A stretch of 64,000 nucleotides of DNA. Source: Chondrosia reniformis (Eukaryota > Porifera > Demospongiae > Chondrillida > Chondrillidae). The translations under genes and the position numbers were made by a program. This document shows, piece by piece, positions 1 to 14,500 of the stretch (position 1 is the stretch's first letter; each line of letters begins with the position of its first letter). The stretch lies in NCBI GenBank assembly GCA_947172415.1, contig OX359198.1, forward strand, positions 2,387,401 to 2,451,400, given 5' to 3'. The notes beneath the pieces are model-generated. The model was not told the DNA's origin, made no database searches, and was given only the letters and a program-made list of their open reading frames with translations.

Positions 1-128
1 CCTCTCATACAAATGACCACACAACTGTGGCAGGCTTAATTCTTTTAAGAGGTGTGTGTACTTTGGTTTGATAATGTTCTCAACTGAAGCTGCAGAGCTC
101 TTGGTTGACATAGGTTGACAGTCACCTG
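1..128 (-). CDS. CARD-like exon, partial (third copy of the ZU5/CARD gene's first CARD exon)
   Basis: Read on minus from an acceptor at 129-131, the exon runs off the left edge of the window. It gives A-G-D-C-Q-P-M-S-T-K-S then a helix-rich stretch with LLKELSLPQLCGHLYER. It is nearly the same as the first CARD-like exon at 49496-49912 and at 43055-43463. Family knowledge: CARD domains are six-helix death-fold adaptors. The acceptor and entry phase (phase 1) match the other copies, but the exons that should precede it are missing: only about 210 bp separate it from the AnkRoco stop codon at 339. It may be a remnant left by duplication, or the exon may be spliced to something not seen here. 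The frame is open over the visible part. Confidence 0.6.
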
Positions 129-338
129 CTGTAATAGCATATATAGATATCTTATAATCGTACATATAAATATGCAATCATTTTAACTAACTTTTGACTT
201 TGATTGGGTAAGTTTAGTCAGTTAAGCTTTCTCTGCTTTGTTTGAGCGCTTCTTTCTCTTCCAGAATCCAATATTTCTCCTTGCTTGAGGAACATGACTT
301 TAGTGAGAGCTACAAAATGATTTATAAAAGGTAATAGA

Positions 339-2570
339 TTACATATACACACAATGTGACCATGTGTGACTTATCATAGCAGTATCACTTTCGGTAGGCT
401 GACACCACATTTTCCTTCTAGTATCAAATTTACATGGTAGACCTTTCGGTCTGGAACATCTGAGAGAGACACCATCACTGGCTTCAGACAGGGTTGCCAA
501 GTGTGGGATCCCCTTGCCACAGTTGCACCAAAAACCAATATGGAGGTTGACCCTTTTCAGGAATTCCTCACCTAGAAATTTGTAGCTCACTTTGTGTATA
601 CCTACTTCCAGATCACTCTTAATTGCTTTGCAACTAACATGTAGTTGCTTCAAGTGGTCAGCATGGCTACCTTTGGTAAGGGCATATTCACTGCAGAAGA
701 GAGCTACCTCGATTCTTCCAGGCTTTTCCATTAGGTACACTTCCAGATTACCATGCACGAAATGGATACTTGATCTATCTGATTCCTCAGGACTGGATTC
801 CCACCCATCCTTGTCTGCTAAATCAACTGCCAATTTACAGAAAACACCTCGAGGGAGATCCAGCAGATTTTTGGCAAACTTTTCCTGCTTAAAATTGAAT
901 GCAAAACAGATATTTTCCACTATAGGCAAATCTGGAACTGGAGTGGTACCATAGGGCAGGACTATGGGGAGGAAGTACACTCCTGGCTGTACTTTAGCTG
1001 AGAGATTCACAAAATGGAGTACTTCCAAAAGCCATTCACTTGGGATATCTGGTCTGATCCCTACTTCTGCAAACAGATCTTCATGATCTTCCATCTTGAT
1101 GATCCCCGTCTTCTTATATCGTCTTATAGCTTTAGCTACTGGAAATTCTGGATGATACTGGATTGCAAGGAACTTTGAAATCTCCTTGTAGAGAATGGTA
1201 GCATTGGTACACACCCAATTGGATTCAGGGGAACCTTTTAGCTCAAAATAGGCAAAGAAGCCAAAGAGATGAAACAAGCGAAGCATGGCTGGGAACTGCC
1301 GATCTGTCAAGTCCTTGTCAATATATTTGCTGTCAAGACAAAATTCCAGTAAAACATCATATCTCAGAAGGATTTGAGGGATTTTCTTAGTGATAAGTTC
1401 CAAGAGAAACCACATCACTGGCATTTTCAGCTGCACACATCCTTTTTTTGAGGAAATAAGGGAGCGCAGCTTGTTGAGGTAATCCTGATCCTTTTTGAGG
1501 TCTGACTCATTTGTGATATTCTGGTACATCAGGTTGTTGACAAGGAAGGCTACATTCTCTGGATCACACACGAGGTGCTCATGGTATGGCTTATCTTCAA
1601 GACCTTTCAACTGAGCCTTAATCTTCTCTAGAGCTTCTCTGTGATTCGGCATAGCCAATAAAGCATCCTTAAATGTGGCCACAAAAAATATCTGAAGATT
1701 TGGCAACTTTACTTCAGAGGGTAGCTCTGGTTGCCTTAGCGACGTGACATAGATACTAGATAGCGAATGTTGCATCATATCCCAAACACTCTCGGAACAT
1801 GGAAGTGACTCGCAGGTCTGGCTATCTGGTCGGTAGGTGAGCTCCACTGGTTGGCTGAGCTCTTTAGAAGAATTGAACACTTGAATGTAAGTAGCTGGCA
1901 ATGTGAGCAGAAATGGAAGGGAATCTTGAAATGTTGGCTGTCCTCCAGTGTCCAAGAGGTGAACAAATGTCTTTTCCTTCAACTTCAATTCTTCCACATT
2001 TGTATTCTCCAATACTTCTTCGCGAGCTTTGATCAGACTAGCCTTTGCCTTGCTAGCTTCATCAAGTGGGCTACAAACAGGTGTGGCCATTGGAGGGGGT
2101 GTGTCCTCTTTGGTAGGTGTGACACTAGGTGTGTCAGTTGGAATTGAGGACTTCAATTGAGGAGGTACTTCCACTTCAGCAGGGAGCAAAACTAGCTTCT
2201 CAATGATTTCATTTTCTTCTGCTAGACTGCCATGATCTCCTGGATCACTAATGACAGGGTATGCCTCCTTCTTGTCATATTCCTTGTCCTGGACTATTCT
2301 ACGAATTGAGCCCTCCATTTTGGAGTCTGTGACTAAGGTCCACACAGAGGACCCTTCTTCCACCAGGAACTGTTCTGAAGTGACAGCTACCACTTCAGGT
2401 CTCTCAAGCACTCCAGTACTTGTGTCAATCTCTTTTGACTGGTTGTACACCAGAAGGTACTTTAAGCAGGTCTTCCCCACAGCAGAGGAACCTATGAGGA
2501 CACATCTGACCACATTCACAGAAACAGATCCATGTTTAGCAATGGCTTCCAGGTAGGGCTCGAGCCAGGA
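339..2570 (-). CDS. Terminal AnkRoco exon: Roc GTPase and COR domains
   Basis: A single 744-codon exon including the stop, entered through an acceptor at 2571-2573. It begins SWLEPYLEAIAKHGS, then a P-loop G-S-S-A-V-G-K-T about residue 27, a low-complexity acidic/proline insert of roughly 100 residues, switch motif D-T-G-G-Q, and a G4-like V-A-T-F-K-D in place of the usual THKD. The COR-like region starts about QLKMPVMWFLLELI and includes the FHLFGFFAYF strand and helix. The last 100 residues are Cys-rich (FWCNCG, RCSRPKGLPC). All needed GTPase motifs P-loop and DxGGQ are present, so the domain looks functional. The start displayed by simple ORF calling inside this exon is GTG and is not a true start. 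A 75-80% length copy lies at 53504-54657. Confidence 0.88.
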   Translation of the reverse strand, partial: SWLEPYLEAIAKHGSVSVNVVRCVLIGSSAVGKTCLKYLLVYNQSKEIDTSTGVLERPEVVAVTSEQFLVEEGSSVWTLVTDSKMEGSIRRIVQDKEYDKKEAYPVISDPGDHGSLAEENEIIEKLVLLPAEVEVPPQLKSSIPTDTPSVTPTKEDTPPPMATPVCSPLDEASKAKASLIKAREEVLENTNVEELKLKEKTFVHLLDTGGQPTFQDSLPFLLTLPATYIQVFNSSKELSQPVELTYRPDSQTCESLPCSESVWDMMQHSLSSIYVTSLRQPELPSEVKLPNLQIFFVATFKDALLAMPNHREALEKIKAQLKGLEDKPYHEHLVCDPENVAFLVNNLMYQNITNESDLKKDQDYLNKLRSLISSKKGCVQLKMPVMWFLLELITKKIPQILLRYDVLLEFCLDSKYIDKDLTDRQFPAMLRLFHLFGFFAYFELKGSPESNWVCTNATILYKEISKFLAIQYHPEFPVAKAIRRYKKTGIIKMEDHEDLFAEVGIRPDIPSEWLLEVLHFVNLSAKVQPGVYFLPIVLPYGTTPVPDLPIVENICFAFNFKQEKFAKNLLDLPRGVFCKLAVDLADKDGWESSPEESDRSSIHFVHGNLEVYLMEKPGRIEVALFCSEYALTKGSHADHLKQLHVSCKAIKSDLEVGIHKVSYKFLGEEFLKRVNLHIGFWCNCGKGIPHLATLSEASDGVSLRCSRPKGLPCKFDTRRKMWCQPTESDTAMISHTWSHCVYM

Positions 2571-5500
2571 CTACAAAAAAGTTTTAAAATGATGACTGTT
2601 AGCTACACATGCACAAGTGTGCAATTACTTATCTTTGGAGAAGAAATCAGTATACAGACAGCAAGTAGCACATAATAGCCTGAAAACTTCAACTTATTAA
2701 TTATTTCATTCATTTATTAGATAATTTTAAGACTATGACAGTTAAAATAATCCAAATGTTAGATTAAGATTATTTTTAAGAGGGTCAACCAAATTTAGCT
2801 TCCTATGTTGTCCATCAAGGCAATAATCCAATTATTGTCTATCCAAAAATGTATAAATTGACAGTGGAAGTGGATTAAACAATTTATTTCATACAAACTA
2901 CATGCATGGGAAAATAAACATACTCATGCAGTTCTCCACTAGTTTCAGATGACTTACAAACTTATCCTTAAAGAGACGTACCCTAAGTACTGCCCCTTCT
3001 TATATAAATAGACATTTCTAGTATCAGTAAATCCCAGTTTATAACTAAGGTGTTTGACAAAAGAGGGGATTTAATCTTGAAATTTTCCCTACCTAGATAG
3101 CAATATCCCTGTTGCCCAGTCTATGGTGTAATTATTTCCCAGCTTATAAGGTACTCGTGAATTGGCAGTGATTTCTCTAATTTTTAATCTTAAGAGTATA
3201 CAATTGTGTAGCAAACTCATTAAAGAAAGGTTCAAATACTTATATTACTGTCCCATCAGCCTCTATCTAGTTAAAATTAAATTTAAGCAAAAGTAGTTGG
3301 TATGTTTAGGGACTGTCTTGTGTTACCCCATACTCTGTTACTCTGCCTATTATGTTTTAGTACATTATCCTTCTGTTTCCTTAGCTTCACAGGTATAAAC
3401 AGCTTATATAGGAATAAGGTGTTTTAGAAATTAATATAACAATACAAACCAAGGACCATTGTTTTGTTCAAGTGTTCAATAAATGTATTATTTAGGCACT
3501 TAATGAATATGGAAAGTGGGCACCAAATTGTGTTCATTTATCTGATGACAGTGCTGTTATAATGGTTAGTTCAATTTTAATTATATTAACAGTGCCGTAT
3601 TGCGTTTAAGGGGAGAGGCAAAACTGAGGTTCCAAGTAGCAGGGAGCAAATACGGAAGTAGAAGAAAGCTGTACAAAACTAATCACCTAGTAGCTAACTG
3701 ATATAAGTTTGACTATTCATATATTGACATCATTCTCATTGAATGCAAAAAAGAAAAGAGACAATATTTAAGCTACGGGGGTCAAATGCCCTCCCCCCTT
3801 AAGTCATCCCTGATTAACTTACTGGAAGAGACTGACTTGCACCATAGCTATCATTCTCCACAATGTCTTCCTTATCTGCATCACTGTCTTCTTCATGCTG
3901 GAGAAGGAAATATATATCGTATATAAAAATGTGAAAACCAATCACTTCAAGATTAGAAATCAGACAGATTGTTATGCAGTTTTAAATACAAGTATGTATA
4001 GCAGAGACATACGTATGTAACTAGTAGGTATTCAGTGAAAAAACCTCATCGCATACTTCAGTTCCTTGGGAAGGCACTTGTGAAGATACACTGCTCTTCA
4101 CATTTTGATCAGTGTCCGGCTCTACCTTCTCCAGTTCTTTATTGCCCTTGTCAGCTGCTGCTTGTAATATTTGAAGAAGTTCCTTATTTTCAGGCTGATT
4201 CTAAAGACATATGTATTTGGTACTTTTAACTAAATAATTAATTTACCTTGCTCAATAAATTTGTCAATTTACCAGTTATATGTAGTTGCATATGTCATTA
4301 GGAATTGTTTGTACATTTGCATGTAAAATGAATTTTATAAGATTAAACTTAGTTTGCTAAAATTATGATAGAACAACAAATGAGAACACAACTGCCATAT
4401 TACTGCCTCAATTAGTAGAATAATCAAATTACTTTGTAACATATATGTATTTACTTAATCCATTCAGAGACAGCACCAGCTCATCTCCAAAGATAACATG
4501 TATGTAGAAGAAATATAATCTACGTACCTTGACAGCCACGTCTAATGCAGTGTATCCCTTTTTGTTTTTAGTTGTTACATCAGCTCCTCCCTTTATCTGT
4601 AAGTACATATTACATGAGGAACTTTAGAAACATATACGTACACATACGTATGCACAGTAATTCTTGATTCATGTTTTCAACTGAAAATTACTGCTCACCA
4701 ATTCTTGGCAGACTGCTGTATCACCTCTATGTATTGCTTGATGCAGTGGTGTTTTCCTTGGTTTATCCTTAAGATCTATATTAGCACCATTATTACGCAA
4801 CAATTCAACAATATTGTGCTAAATAAAAAAAATATAAAGTCAGTTTAACGATGATAATGCTTGCAAAATCAAATTAGATCATGCCACAAAGTTTGTGTCT
4901 ATTCTATCCCTGCTGATTATTTTGCAAAATCTCAAATTTCAGGCCATTTCAGAAGGATTTAGTTCAAATTAGTTGCCAAAGTCACACATACCTTAATGAA
5001 GTGACAGAGAATTTGACCAGCCATTGTTTGATGAACATTTGTTAAGTCAGTGGTGATAACACAATTATTATCTGTAACAATGTCTGACATCAAATCTGAC
5101 ACCTGTGTGTTAATCACTAACAATTATAATACCCAACCACAAACACTTCAGAAAAAGAAACCACATAAAACAAAAGTAAGCATAAGGAGGTTTGATCAGG
5201 TATCATTTGAAACTATAAGCCCATGTATAGTGCATTTTCGACACTTTTCTGTCCATGGAGGAGGGGTACATGAAATGCCACTGTAATGGTGGTGTCAAAC
5301 ACAAAAAGTTACATACTAGGGCATATACATACATTAAAAATGCAAGAAGCCTTCACTGGCAAAGAAGCTCATACACAGCACAGAGAAAGTTTAAGGTGCT
5401 GACATACAAAGAACATACAAAGAACTTCTGCATACATTTAAAATGCACTATAAAAACCCTTGCAATGAATGGTGAATAGTCTAAATGCACACAAATGTTT

Positions 5501-8500
5501 ATAGCTAGCTGTCTTGCCAAGATAACACGGCACCAGGTGTCTTGGTTGATCTTCTCTACAGCCGTATAGCCAACTTTGTATGTTACAAGAGATGTTTTAG
5601 TAGTACCATTGTGTAACGCTTAACCACTAAACCTGTATTTAAGTACTATCGCATACTAAGCAACAATTCCACAACCTTGGATTACACATATCGACATATA
5701 AATTAAGTGTTATAATAGTTGCGTATGAACACGTATTATGAATAATGGGAGTTAATTGCACTTGGCCTGTGCAATGGCTATGATGATAAGTAAAAAAAAG
5801 GTATTATTTTAAAATATTAAATTGGCAACCAGTGATCTTGAATGACTGGGAGGCGATCACTGCTTGCCAATATAATAGGACTACGGTCCCAAGCCAAGAT
5901 TAGACCTACGTAGGTCACTTGGCTGGTTGGTGTAATACTTTCCAGTAATTATTTTTTTGCTTATAAACACGTATTATATAAGTATATATCAGAGAGTACG
6001 GTAGTACTCTCTAAGTAGGAATGGCCAAACAAATATGACCACCCTATCCAATGTATTAGCAAGTATCACCTCATAAATCACCAATGAAGCGATTTTTGGT
6101 TATATTCAGTTATTTGCAGCCATTAATGCACGTTTTTCTAAATGTCAAAACATGTTTCGACACTCTACACGCACTACAGCGTTCAAAAAGTGGCTAACCA
6201 GGAATAGGAACATTTCCAAAATTCATTTTTTTCTTCTTTTATTGAATGGACTACTGCTAATATGCGAACTTATGCGGACACATAAAAGTTATAAATCGTC
6301 ATAAATATTTCCGAACAAGGGAACAGACAGCCTTAAGTCTGGAAGCATGTTAATTGTGAAAAGCAAACATTGTGGTCTTCTCGGCTACCATTTTTAGATA
6401 AGAGTTTATGGTTTTCGGCATATTTTTCTTGTCTAAGATGTTTTTGCGAAACTTTTGCCAAGGAAACTTTGAAATCAATTTAAAACAAGTAATGTTAAGA
6501 AGAAAAAAGGGGAAATACAAGTACATTTACAAAAATGATGTTAGAAGTAGGAATGGCAGGGAATTTAGGACAGTGAGTAGTCAGGGCAAGAGCATTCTAT
6601 GAAGTCGTCAGCCTTTAAGCAAAAACAAACAGACGCTAGCAGAGCCATCCTGAAAGTCCCGTCAAAATAACGATAAAAAGTGACGGAGTATATATCACTC
6701 ATACCAAAGAGTATAGCAGTACTCTCTAGTTGGGTTGGCCGAGAAAACACGGTCAGCCTATTCAATGTATAATCAATTAACACCTAATAAATCAACAATG
6801 ATTCTATTTTTGGTTATATTCGAGTATTTGAAGTTGCTTATGTATACTGTTCAAAATGCCAAAACAAGTTAGGATAGTGGTTAATCAGCAATATGCCCAA
6901 TTCCAAAATACATTTTTTCAAATGAACTAGTGCTAACATGTGAACTTATGCCAGCAGATAAAAGTTCTAAATTGTCATTAATGTTTCTAAACTAGGGAGT
7001 ATAGGATACCCTAAGTTTGAAAGTGCTCTCTATATGAAGCAAGTAAGTTAATGGTCTTTTAGGCCATCATTTTAGAGACTTCCTGTGTTATCTAATCGCT
7101 ACTCCAAAGAACTGTCAGGGTATATATACATACATATGTATGACCTGCATAAAGTTTATATAGCCCATACAACCTAAATAAAATTTTGATTTTTTGAATA
7201 AAACCCTACAACTAAGAGTGAGCCAAGGATCTAAGGAATTAAAAAAGAGCTTCCAATAAGACTTGCAAAATCACTGATGAAGGTTGCTAGTCCCAGAAAC
7301 AGTGGTTTGTTCCAGTGGAGCAGAAATAGAAGGAGAAAAAGACTCTTGTCTCCTCATCTAAAGTTCTCACTAAGTTTAGTTCCCTATAGGCCATTTTACT
7401 ACATATTTCGATTTAGAATTCCTTTCTGCATGCAAATGAAGCTATTGGTGGGAACCATAAATAATAAAATTTTCTCCTTACATTTCCAGCACAGTGAAGG
7501 GGTGTCCAACCTCTATCATCTTTCAGGTTAACCTTGCAACCTTCATTTAACTATGTATAAATATGAGACCAAATGATATTGGTATACCAATTGTGCATTA
7601 AACAGTTCAAAAACTATAAATATGAACATATAATATCTTTTGATTCTTACCAGACTGGTACATAAATCAGTAGCTCCACCTAAAGAAGCTACATGAAGAA
7701 GGGTCATCCCATGTTCAAACAGTTTAGACTTCAAATATGAAATGTTGCTACAATAGTCAAGCAGTAACTTGATAGTACTCCATTGCTATAAATGTATAAA
7801 ATAAGAAGAAAATGAGATTTACATAATTTACATCACTATCTCAGTTGTATCTATCAATATGTACGTATGTCATCTGTGCTTTGAAATGAACATAATATCC
7901 TTTAAATTGAAACTAACTTATTAATATCATAATGCTTCATTACGTATGCATATGTATATGTAATAGTTATAACCCAGAGGCAAGACTATAACTGATTTAC
8001 GTATACACCATTGCCACAGATCCAAAAGGCCAAAAATAAGAAATGTGTTAAAGGTGCTTCAAGGACTAAAGGAATTACCAACAGCAAAGAAAACAAATGC
8101 CTAAGATTCACTTCACTACCTGCTTAAATATGCTCACACTGTATATCCTATTAATCAGTAAATCATGCTGTATGTTGTAGATAGTGCCCCAATATCAGCT
8201 TGTTGCTGTGGCAATGGGGTATAAGTAATAGTTATAACTCAGAGGCATGGACTATAGCAAACATATAATACAAGGCCGAGTAATTGGCAAAAGTCAGAGG
8301 TAATGGCTATATTAGATTTGTAACTGCATTTGAGAAGACTAGGATTAAAATGGATAATAGGAAACGGATTTCATGAAATTGGCTTCAGGGGCTAAAGAAA
8401 TCGCTGGTAACTACAGTGCTCCCAAAATTTTTAAAAAGTGCCAGGACACTTTGTCTGGACAATGTCACATATGACAAAATGCTCACGGATTTTGACTAGA

Positions 8501-11500
8501 AATGAAAATTTCAATGAATTAATCCATAACAATCCAACCTTAAGATAATCAGAGAGTACAGCAGTAAAATCCTAAAATGTTAAAGAACGGTAGAAAACAT
8601 ACTTGACAAATTTGGGATCTTTTTACATGCCATTTTTTAATTTAGAGCTCTCAATAATAAGAAAAAAGGGCAATACAAGTTAAATAAAAACATTCAAAAA
8701 TTAAGTTAAAAGTAGGGATGGCACTATAACAGTAATTGGCACATCTAGAAAAAGTAACAAAACAAAAAGTGATCATATGGTAAGGCTAGCATTGCAGAAG
8801 TGGCATACTGAAACTTAACTATACACATCACTTCTATGTTTGGGTGTACCGATCCCTACTTCTAGTATATCCATGATCCATTATTACCTTTTCTAGATGT
8901 GCCAATCACTGTTATAGTGCCATCCCTACTTTTAACTTCATTTTTGAATGTTTTCATTTAACTTGTAATATTACAATATATGTGAAAAAGTACTAACACA
9001 ACGAATACCAAACCATGCAATTGCAAGCAATCAGTGGTTTAACACCTTTTCTTAACAATCATTTAATGAATGTTAAGAAAAAGTGTTAAACCATTATTAT
9101 ATAATTAACTTTGATAATACATACATAGTTGTGTGAATAAGCTTTCAGTCATAACCCATTCATCCCAATCATCTAACGAGAATGTGCCCAGCTCAGCATC
9201 ACTGTCATTATCTTCCACATCAATAGCCACAGCTGTAGTTCGAGTTGAATGGTGGGACCTGTGCTGGTTGATTCTCAGTACATTTTGAATGCACCACTTG
9301 CATCCCAGTCCAATAGAGGGGGTCCTTCCACATTGATTCGAAGCAGCCGATCATGGGTGTCTTCCCCAGCTGCCTATCATTCTTAATCAGCTTGAACTAT
9401 TAAAACACTCTTTCAAGCCAGCCATTGGCCATTAGAAGGCACAACAACAGCTCAATGATGGCTAACATATTAGTCTACCCCGTGGCATCTCCAGCATTGA
9501 AGAGTTTCCACCAAATAACCTTGTAGTCCTCCCACGACAGGACCAAAACCACTGGAGTGAGGATGGTGAGGCTCCATATGATGACAGTTTGGAGAGAAGT
9601 AGACTACAGTGTCAAATGCCTTAGATACATCCAAGAAGAGGACACCAACAAAAAGACCACTGTCAAGTGCCCTATACCAATCATTTGTAGTCCTTAGTAG
9701 GCTAGTAGCAGTGGAGTGCCTCTGTCTGAAGCCTGAATGAAGAGGGTGTACGTATGAAATGAACTTGTTCTCCTCAAAGTAAGTAGTAAGTTGGGAACGG
9801 ACCACCTATTCAATCAATTTGCTGGTGATTAGTAGGAGAGAGATTGGCTGATAGTTTGTGAGCAGTTCTTTATCTCCACCCTTGAAAAGGGGTTTTACCC
9901 AGGCCTGTTTCAAGTTGGAAGGGAAGCAGGAAGTAGAAAAGGATGAATTGACGCTGTTGGCCAGAGGTGGAGCAATAACAAATTTGGCACATTTTAAGAT
10001 AGAAGATGGGATAGTATCAGGCCCAGCACTTTAATTGGTTTGGAGACAGTTAATCAGCTTTAGACAGTCTTCAGTGGAGACCGGTTGCAGTTCAAACTTT
10101 CTGTTGACATTAACAGAAGGTAACACATCCAAGGTAGTAGAGCAACTAGCAGATGACACAGCATTAAAGTGATGATTGAAATTGTTAGATGGATCACAAC
10201 TAAATGAATTCCAGGTTGCTGAGGAGGGTGGCTGGGCTGACTTTAGACAAGTCCAGAGTGCAGATGGTGAGGTATGCTTGCGAATCATCTACTCAAAATG
10301 GGATTTTTTACTGTCACGCAGTAGACAAGTGACTCTATTTCTCTGTTGCTTGTAGGCAGATCAGTCAGAGAGCAATAAAGTGTTCTTGAAGTACCTGAGG
10401 AGCCTATTCATTAGGTCAATAGATTTATGGATAGGTGGTGTAATCCAGGGTAATTTATTCTTTCGTACATGGATAGTTTTCCAGGGAGCTTCTTCACCAA
10501 ACCAGTCTATAAAGAATGATTGAAAGGTATCCGACTTGTCATTACGTGAGTCAAAGATGTCAAGAATTGACCATGGACATTTGTCCAGATTGTGACAAAA
10601 GTCTGATTCGTCGAACTTTCTAAAATTTCTTTTGCGAGTTAGAGCTGGCTTAGTTTTTAAACTTTTCCACAATAGGTGGAGGAAGATCATCATGTGATCA
10701 GCAATTGAAAAATCAAATAAACCTGCACATTCAACTAGCCCTTAATCAGATACAAGGAAGATATCAAGTAGTGAACTACTTGTACTAGTGATGCGTGTTG
10801 GCAAGTTGATAGGTTGATACAGACTATGGGAGTTGATGAAGTTGAGAAAGTTATCTTTGAAGGGATGATTACCACTGAATAGATTGCTGTTTAAATCACC
10901 ACAGACAACCACATTCTTTTTATGAGAGAGGGCAGTCTCAACCTCAGAGAAGAAGTGATCAACAGAGATGGGTATACTACTAGGAGGACGATAGCAACAA
11001 CCTAAGAGAAGGGTGGAAGGGAAGGTCTTGTAGGAAACCACTAACCAGATGGCTTCAGTAGAGGTGTTAGGCCCATTGGAGGTGGAGTAGGGTTTTAGTA
11101 CAAAGATAATCACGTCCAAAGATAGTAACGCCACCACCGTGATGATTACAGTCTTTCCTGTGGACAGAATATCCCTCAATCAGAACTTCATTGTCCAAGA
11201 TTGTGTAGTCAAGCTAAGTCTCAGATAATGCAATGATGTCTGGTTCTGATTGAAGAGCAAAGTGTCTACGTTCATCAATGTGTTGGAACAGACTACGTAT
11301 ATTAAAATGGACTATCTGAAATTTGTGTAACTAACATCTCTAGAGGCAACACGTCCACCCATAGTAGGCATAGATTGAGAAGCAACATAGGAAGAGTGCT
11401 TTATAAGGCAATAGGTTGGACTGATAATACCCAGAGTAAACTAATAGTGTTTAAAATGATAACCCATACTATGGTAATTGCCTTATCTGATTATGCAAGT

Positions 11501-14500
11501 TATTTGACCTAAAGATCAGAGTGGTACATGTAGAAAAGGATTCTGAAGATCCAAGTACAGGTTTTCCTTGACATACTATCTAGCTGTGTTTCTGAAACTT
11601 GAATGAAATCAAAATGTGCAATTTAAATGTTATGCACTTTGTCCATAGTGATTAAATAAAATTCATAGAATCAAAACAAATCAAGAAATTTTTGATGTAA
11701 TACAAGTACGTACGTATGCAACATCTTCATAAGCAACATAAATGATCTGAAAGTAAATAAAAAGCATCCTTTTAGAATAGCTCTGTTACTGTAGAACCTC
11801 TGTAAAACCATACAGTTCAGTTGTAACATTACTGTATATCCATACTTCATCACTGTAACTAGTCCATGGCTTACACTAACTACAGTGTACAATCACACAT
11901 AGTCTGACCTTCTTAGAAACTGCCACATCTAATGGTGTTCTCCCTGATGAATCCTCCTTATCTACATCAGCACCAACTTTAACGAGATAATCCGCAATAC
12001 TAACTTGACCATGCTCAACAGCAACATGAAGTGGAATAGCAGCAGTGTAATTACATTGGACCGCAGTCTTCAATGTTCTGTTAACATTTTTACTGTTCAC
12101 TAGCCCTTTTAACTACATAGTTAAGTGATAATGAAGGACATGTCTAAATGTTTCAATGAACATTTGTCTTCCGTTAACTGCTACATTATAACATAGACAT
12201 GACTACAGTCAATGCACTAAGTACAGGCTGACATAATTATAAGTGCAACACTTATGGACACCCACACTGACCTGTTCAATGTTGCCTTCTTTGATTTGAA
12301 ACACAGTCCCTTGATCAAGTTTGCAAAGTAATTTGAGAAGGGGAGCATTCTGTTTAAAAAATAAACTATATAACTTTAATGAACAATATTGTGCAATCAG
12401 TAGAGACTGAGAAAAGGTTCTACTTTCCTAGTTACTATACAAGGCTCTCCCTTTACTGAGGTTATCATTATAATTTTGAAACTTGAATGAAATCAAAATG
12501 TGCAATTTAAATGTTATGCACTTTGTCCATAGTGTTTAAATAAAATTCATAGAATCAAAACAAATCAAGAAATATTTGATGTAATACAAGTACGTAGGTA
12601 TGCAACATCTTCATATGAAACATAAATAATCTCGAAGTAAATAGAAAACATCCCTTTAGAATAGCTCAGTTACTAGAACCTCTGTATAACCATACAGTTC
12701 AGTTGTAACATTACTGTATATCCATACTTCATCACTGTAACTAGTCCACAGCTTACACTAACTATAGTGTACAATCACACATAGTCTGACCTTCTTAGAA
12801 ACTGCTACATCTAATGGTGTTCTCCCTGATGAATCCTCCTTATCTACATCAGCACCAACTTTAAGGAGATACTCTACAATGCTGACATGATCATGCTCAA
12901 CAGCAACATGAAGTGGAGTAGTAGTAGTAGAGTATCTATATCTAACTCCATATTTATCTCGAGTCTTCAATTCTCTGTTGACATTCTCATTATTTATCAA
13001 CTCAGTAACCTAAACAGATTTCAACAAATCATCATCAACTATCATTTAAAAGTATACTTTAATGGTTAAATTTACAACTATGTACAAGGTGCTTCAAACA
13101 TTATAACACTGATCTGAAATATTCTCTGTATAAACAATTACTGTATATTAATCTAGCTTGGAATTTGAACAAATTAAACCATTTTTACATTCATGCTTTA
13201 TAAATGCCATATGCCACGAATGCACAAAGCACTGAAATGATAGTTTATTTATCCTGTATATCCCAATCTCACTTCTCTTTCAATGTACATCCTGAAAACA
13301 AGAAATTCAGGTGACATTATAGTCATGTTATAAATCGGATCACATTAAAATTATTATTATTTATTAAAATTACCAATATTTGAATTAACACTAAGGTACA
13401 TGTATGTACATATATACCATATAACAAAAGAACAAATAGACCACTTTATGATGATATACATTATACAATCACTGCTGCCAACGAATGCAGATCTGTAAGT
13501 CCATTCATTATATACGTAGTATATACAGTTTCATAATAGATCTTTATTTATATGTACTTACAAAGGGCAGTGTTGGGAAGCTTGAACTAAATAAAATTTG
13601 CCAGTTAAATTTTAAAGATACTTAAGGATCCAGAATTATTAAGATTACAGCTATATATAAGCTTACGTATGTGTACATATATATATATATATATATGAGA
13701 TCCCTGTGACTATGCACTATTAAAATTACAGTATTTAATTTAGCTACACAGTGTAAGTTACAGTGTAATTTAAAGAGATCCAAGTGACCCATAGGATAAT
13801 CAGTATTCTAAATAGTATAGTTGTAGGCTTTGAAATCCTCAACTACAGTGGGGATTAAAAGTAATTAACCATTTAAACGCGTGCTACTCGCATGCCCTTC
13901 GAGTACTCGTACGAGTAAAATAATACTCGCAATCGTTAACACCTTCGTCGCAATGATTATATTATACAGCGCATACATTTTGGTGTGAAATTTAAGATTG
14001 CAAGTGTCAGAATGCCAAGAAAAGCGAAGGAAATCTCTGTACAGTGCATGGCTGGAATTGAAAGATCGTGGCAAGATATATACATCAAATTAACGTCAAA
14101 CATATCATTGGCGACTAATCCGAGATCCATATTGGATTGGAATGGAAATCGTCGCAAAATCGTCACAATATATAGACGATATACTGTTCCCTTCTTGCCA
14201 TCGACGAATGATTCTCTCGCTCAAATACCGTGACAAGTAAACGCCCAAATTGACTCTAAAGTGTAATTAAACATGCCTATTAACTCATTATAGGTGTGTA
14301 GAGACATGATACGAGCCTACGAATTTTATTGAAATTAGCACCTTCAACGTTTTACTCGTGCGAGTACATTCAAGTACTCTCGTGTAAACGCGTGTTACAT
14401 GGCTTATTACTTTTAACCCCCACTGTACGTACTGCATAGAGAGTAGTAGTTGATACAGATCATCCAATTGCAAGGTAGAACACATGGCCTACCAATTACC

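Noticed and set aside
592-954. Plus-strand frame of 120 codons inside the Roc-COR exon
   Set aside because: Shadow of the minus-strand coding frame; the same happens at 1851-2147, 2251-2556 and 53945-54247.
13985-14233. Open frame inside the CAGTGGGG MITE
   Set aside because: No transposase motif; overlapping frames on both strands of similar length.
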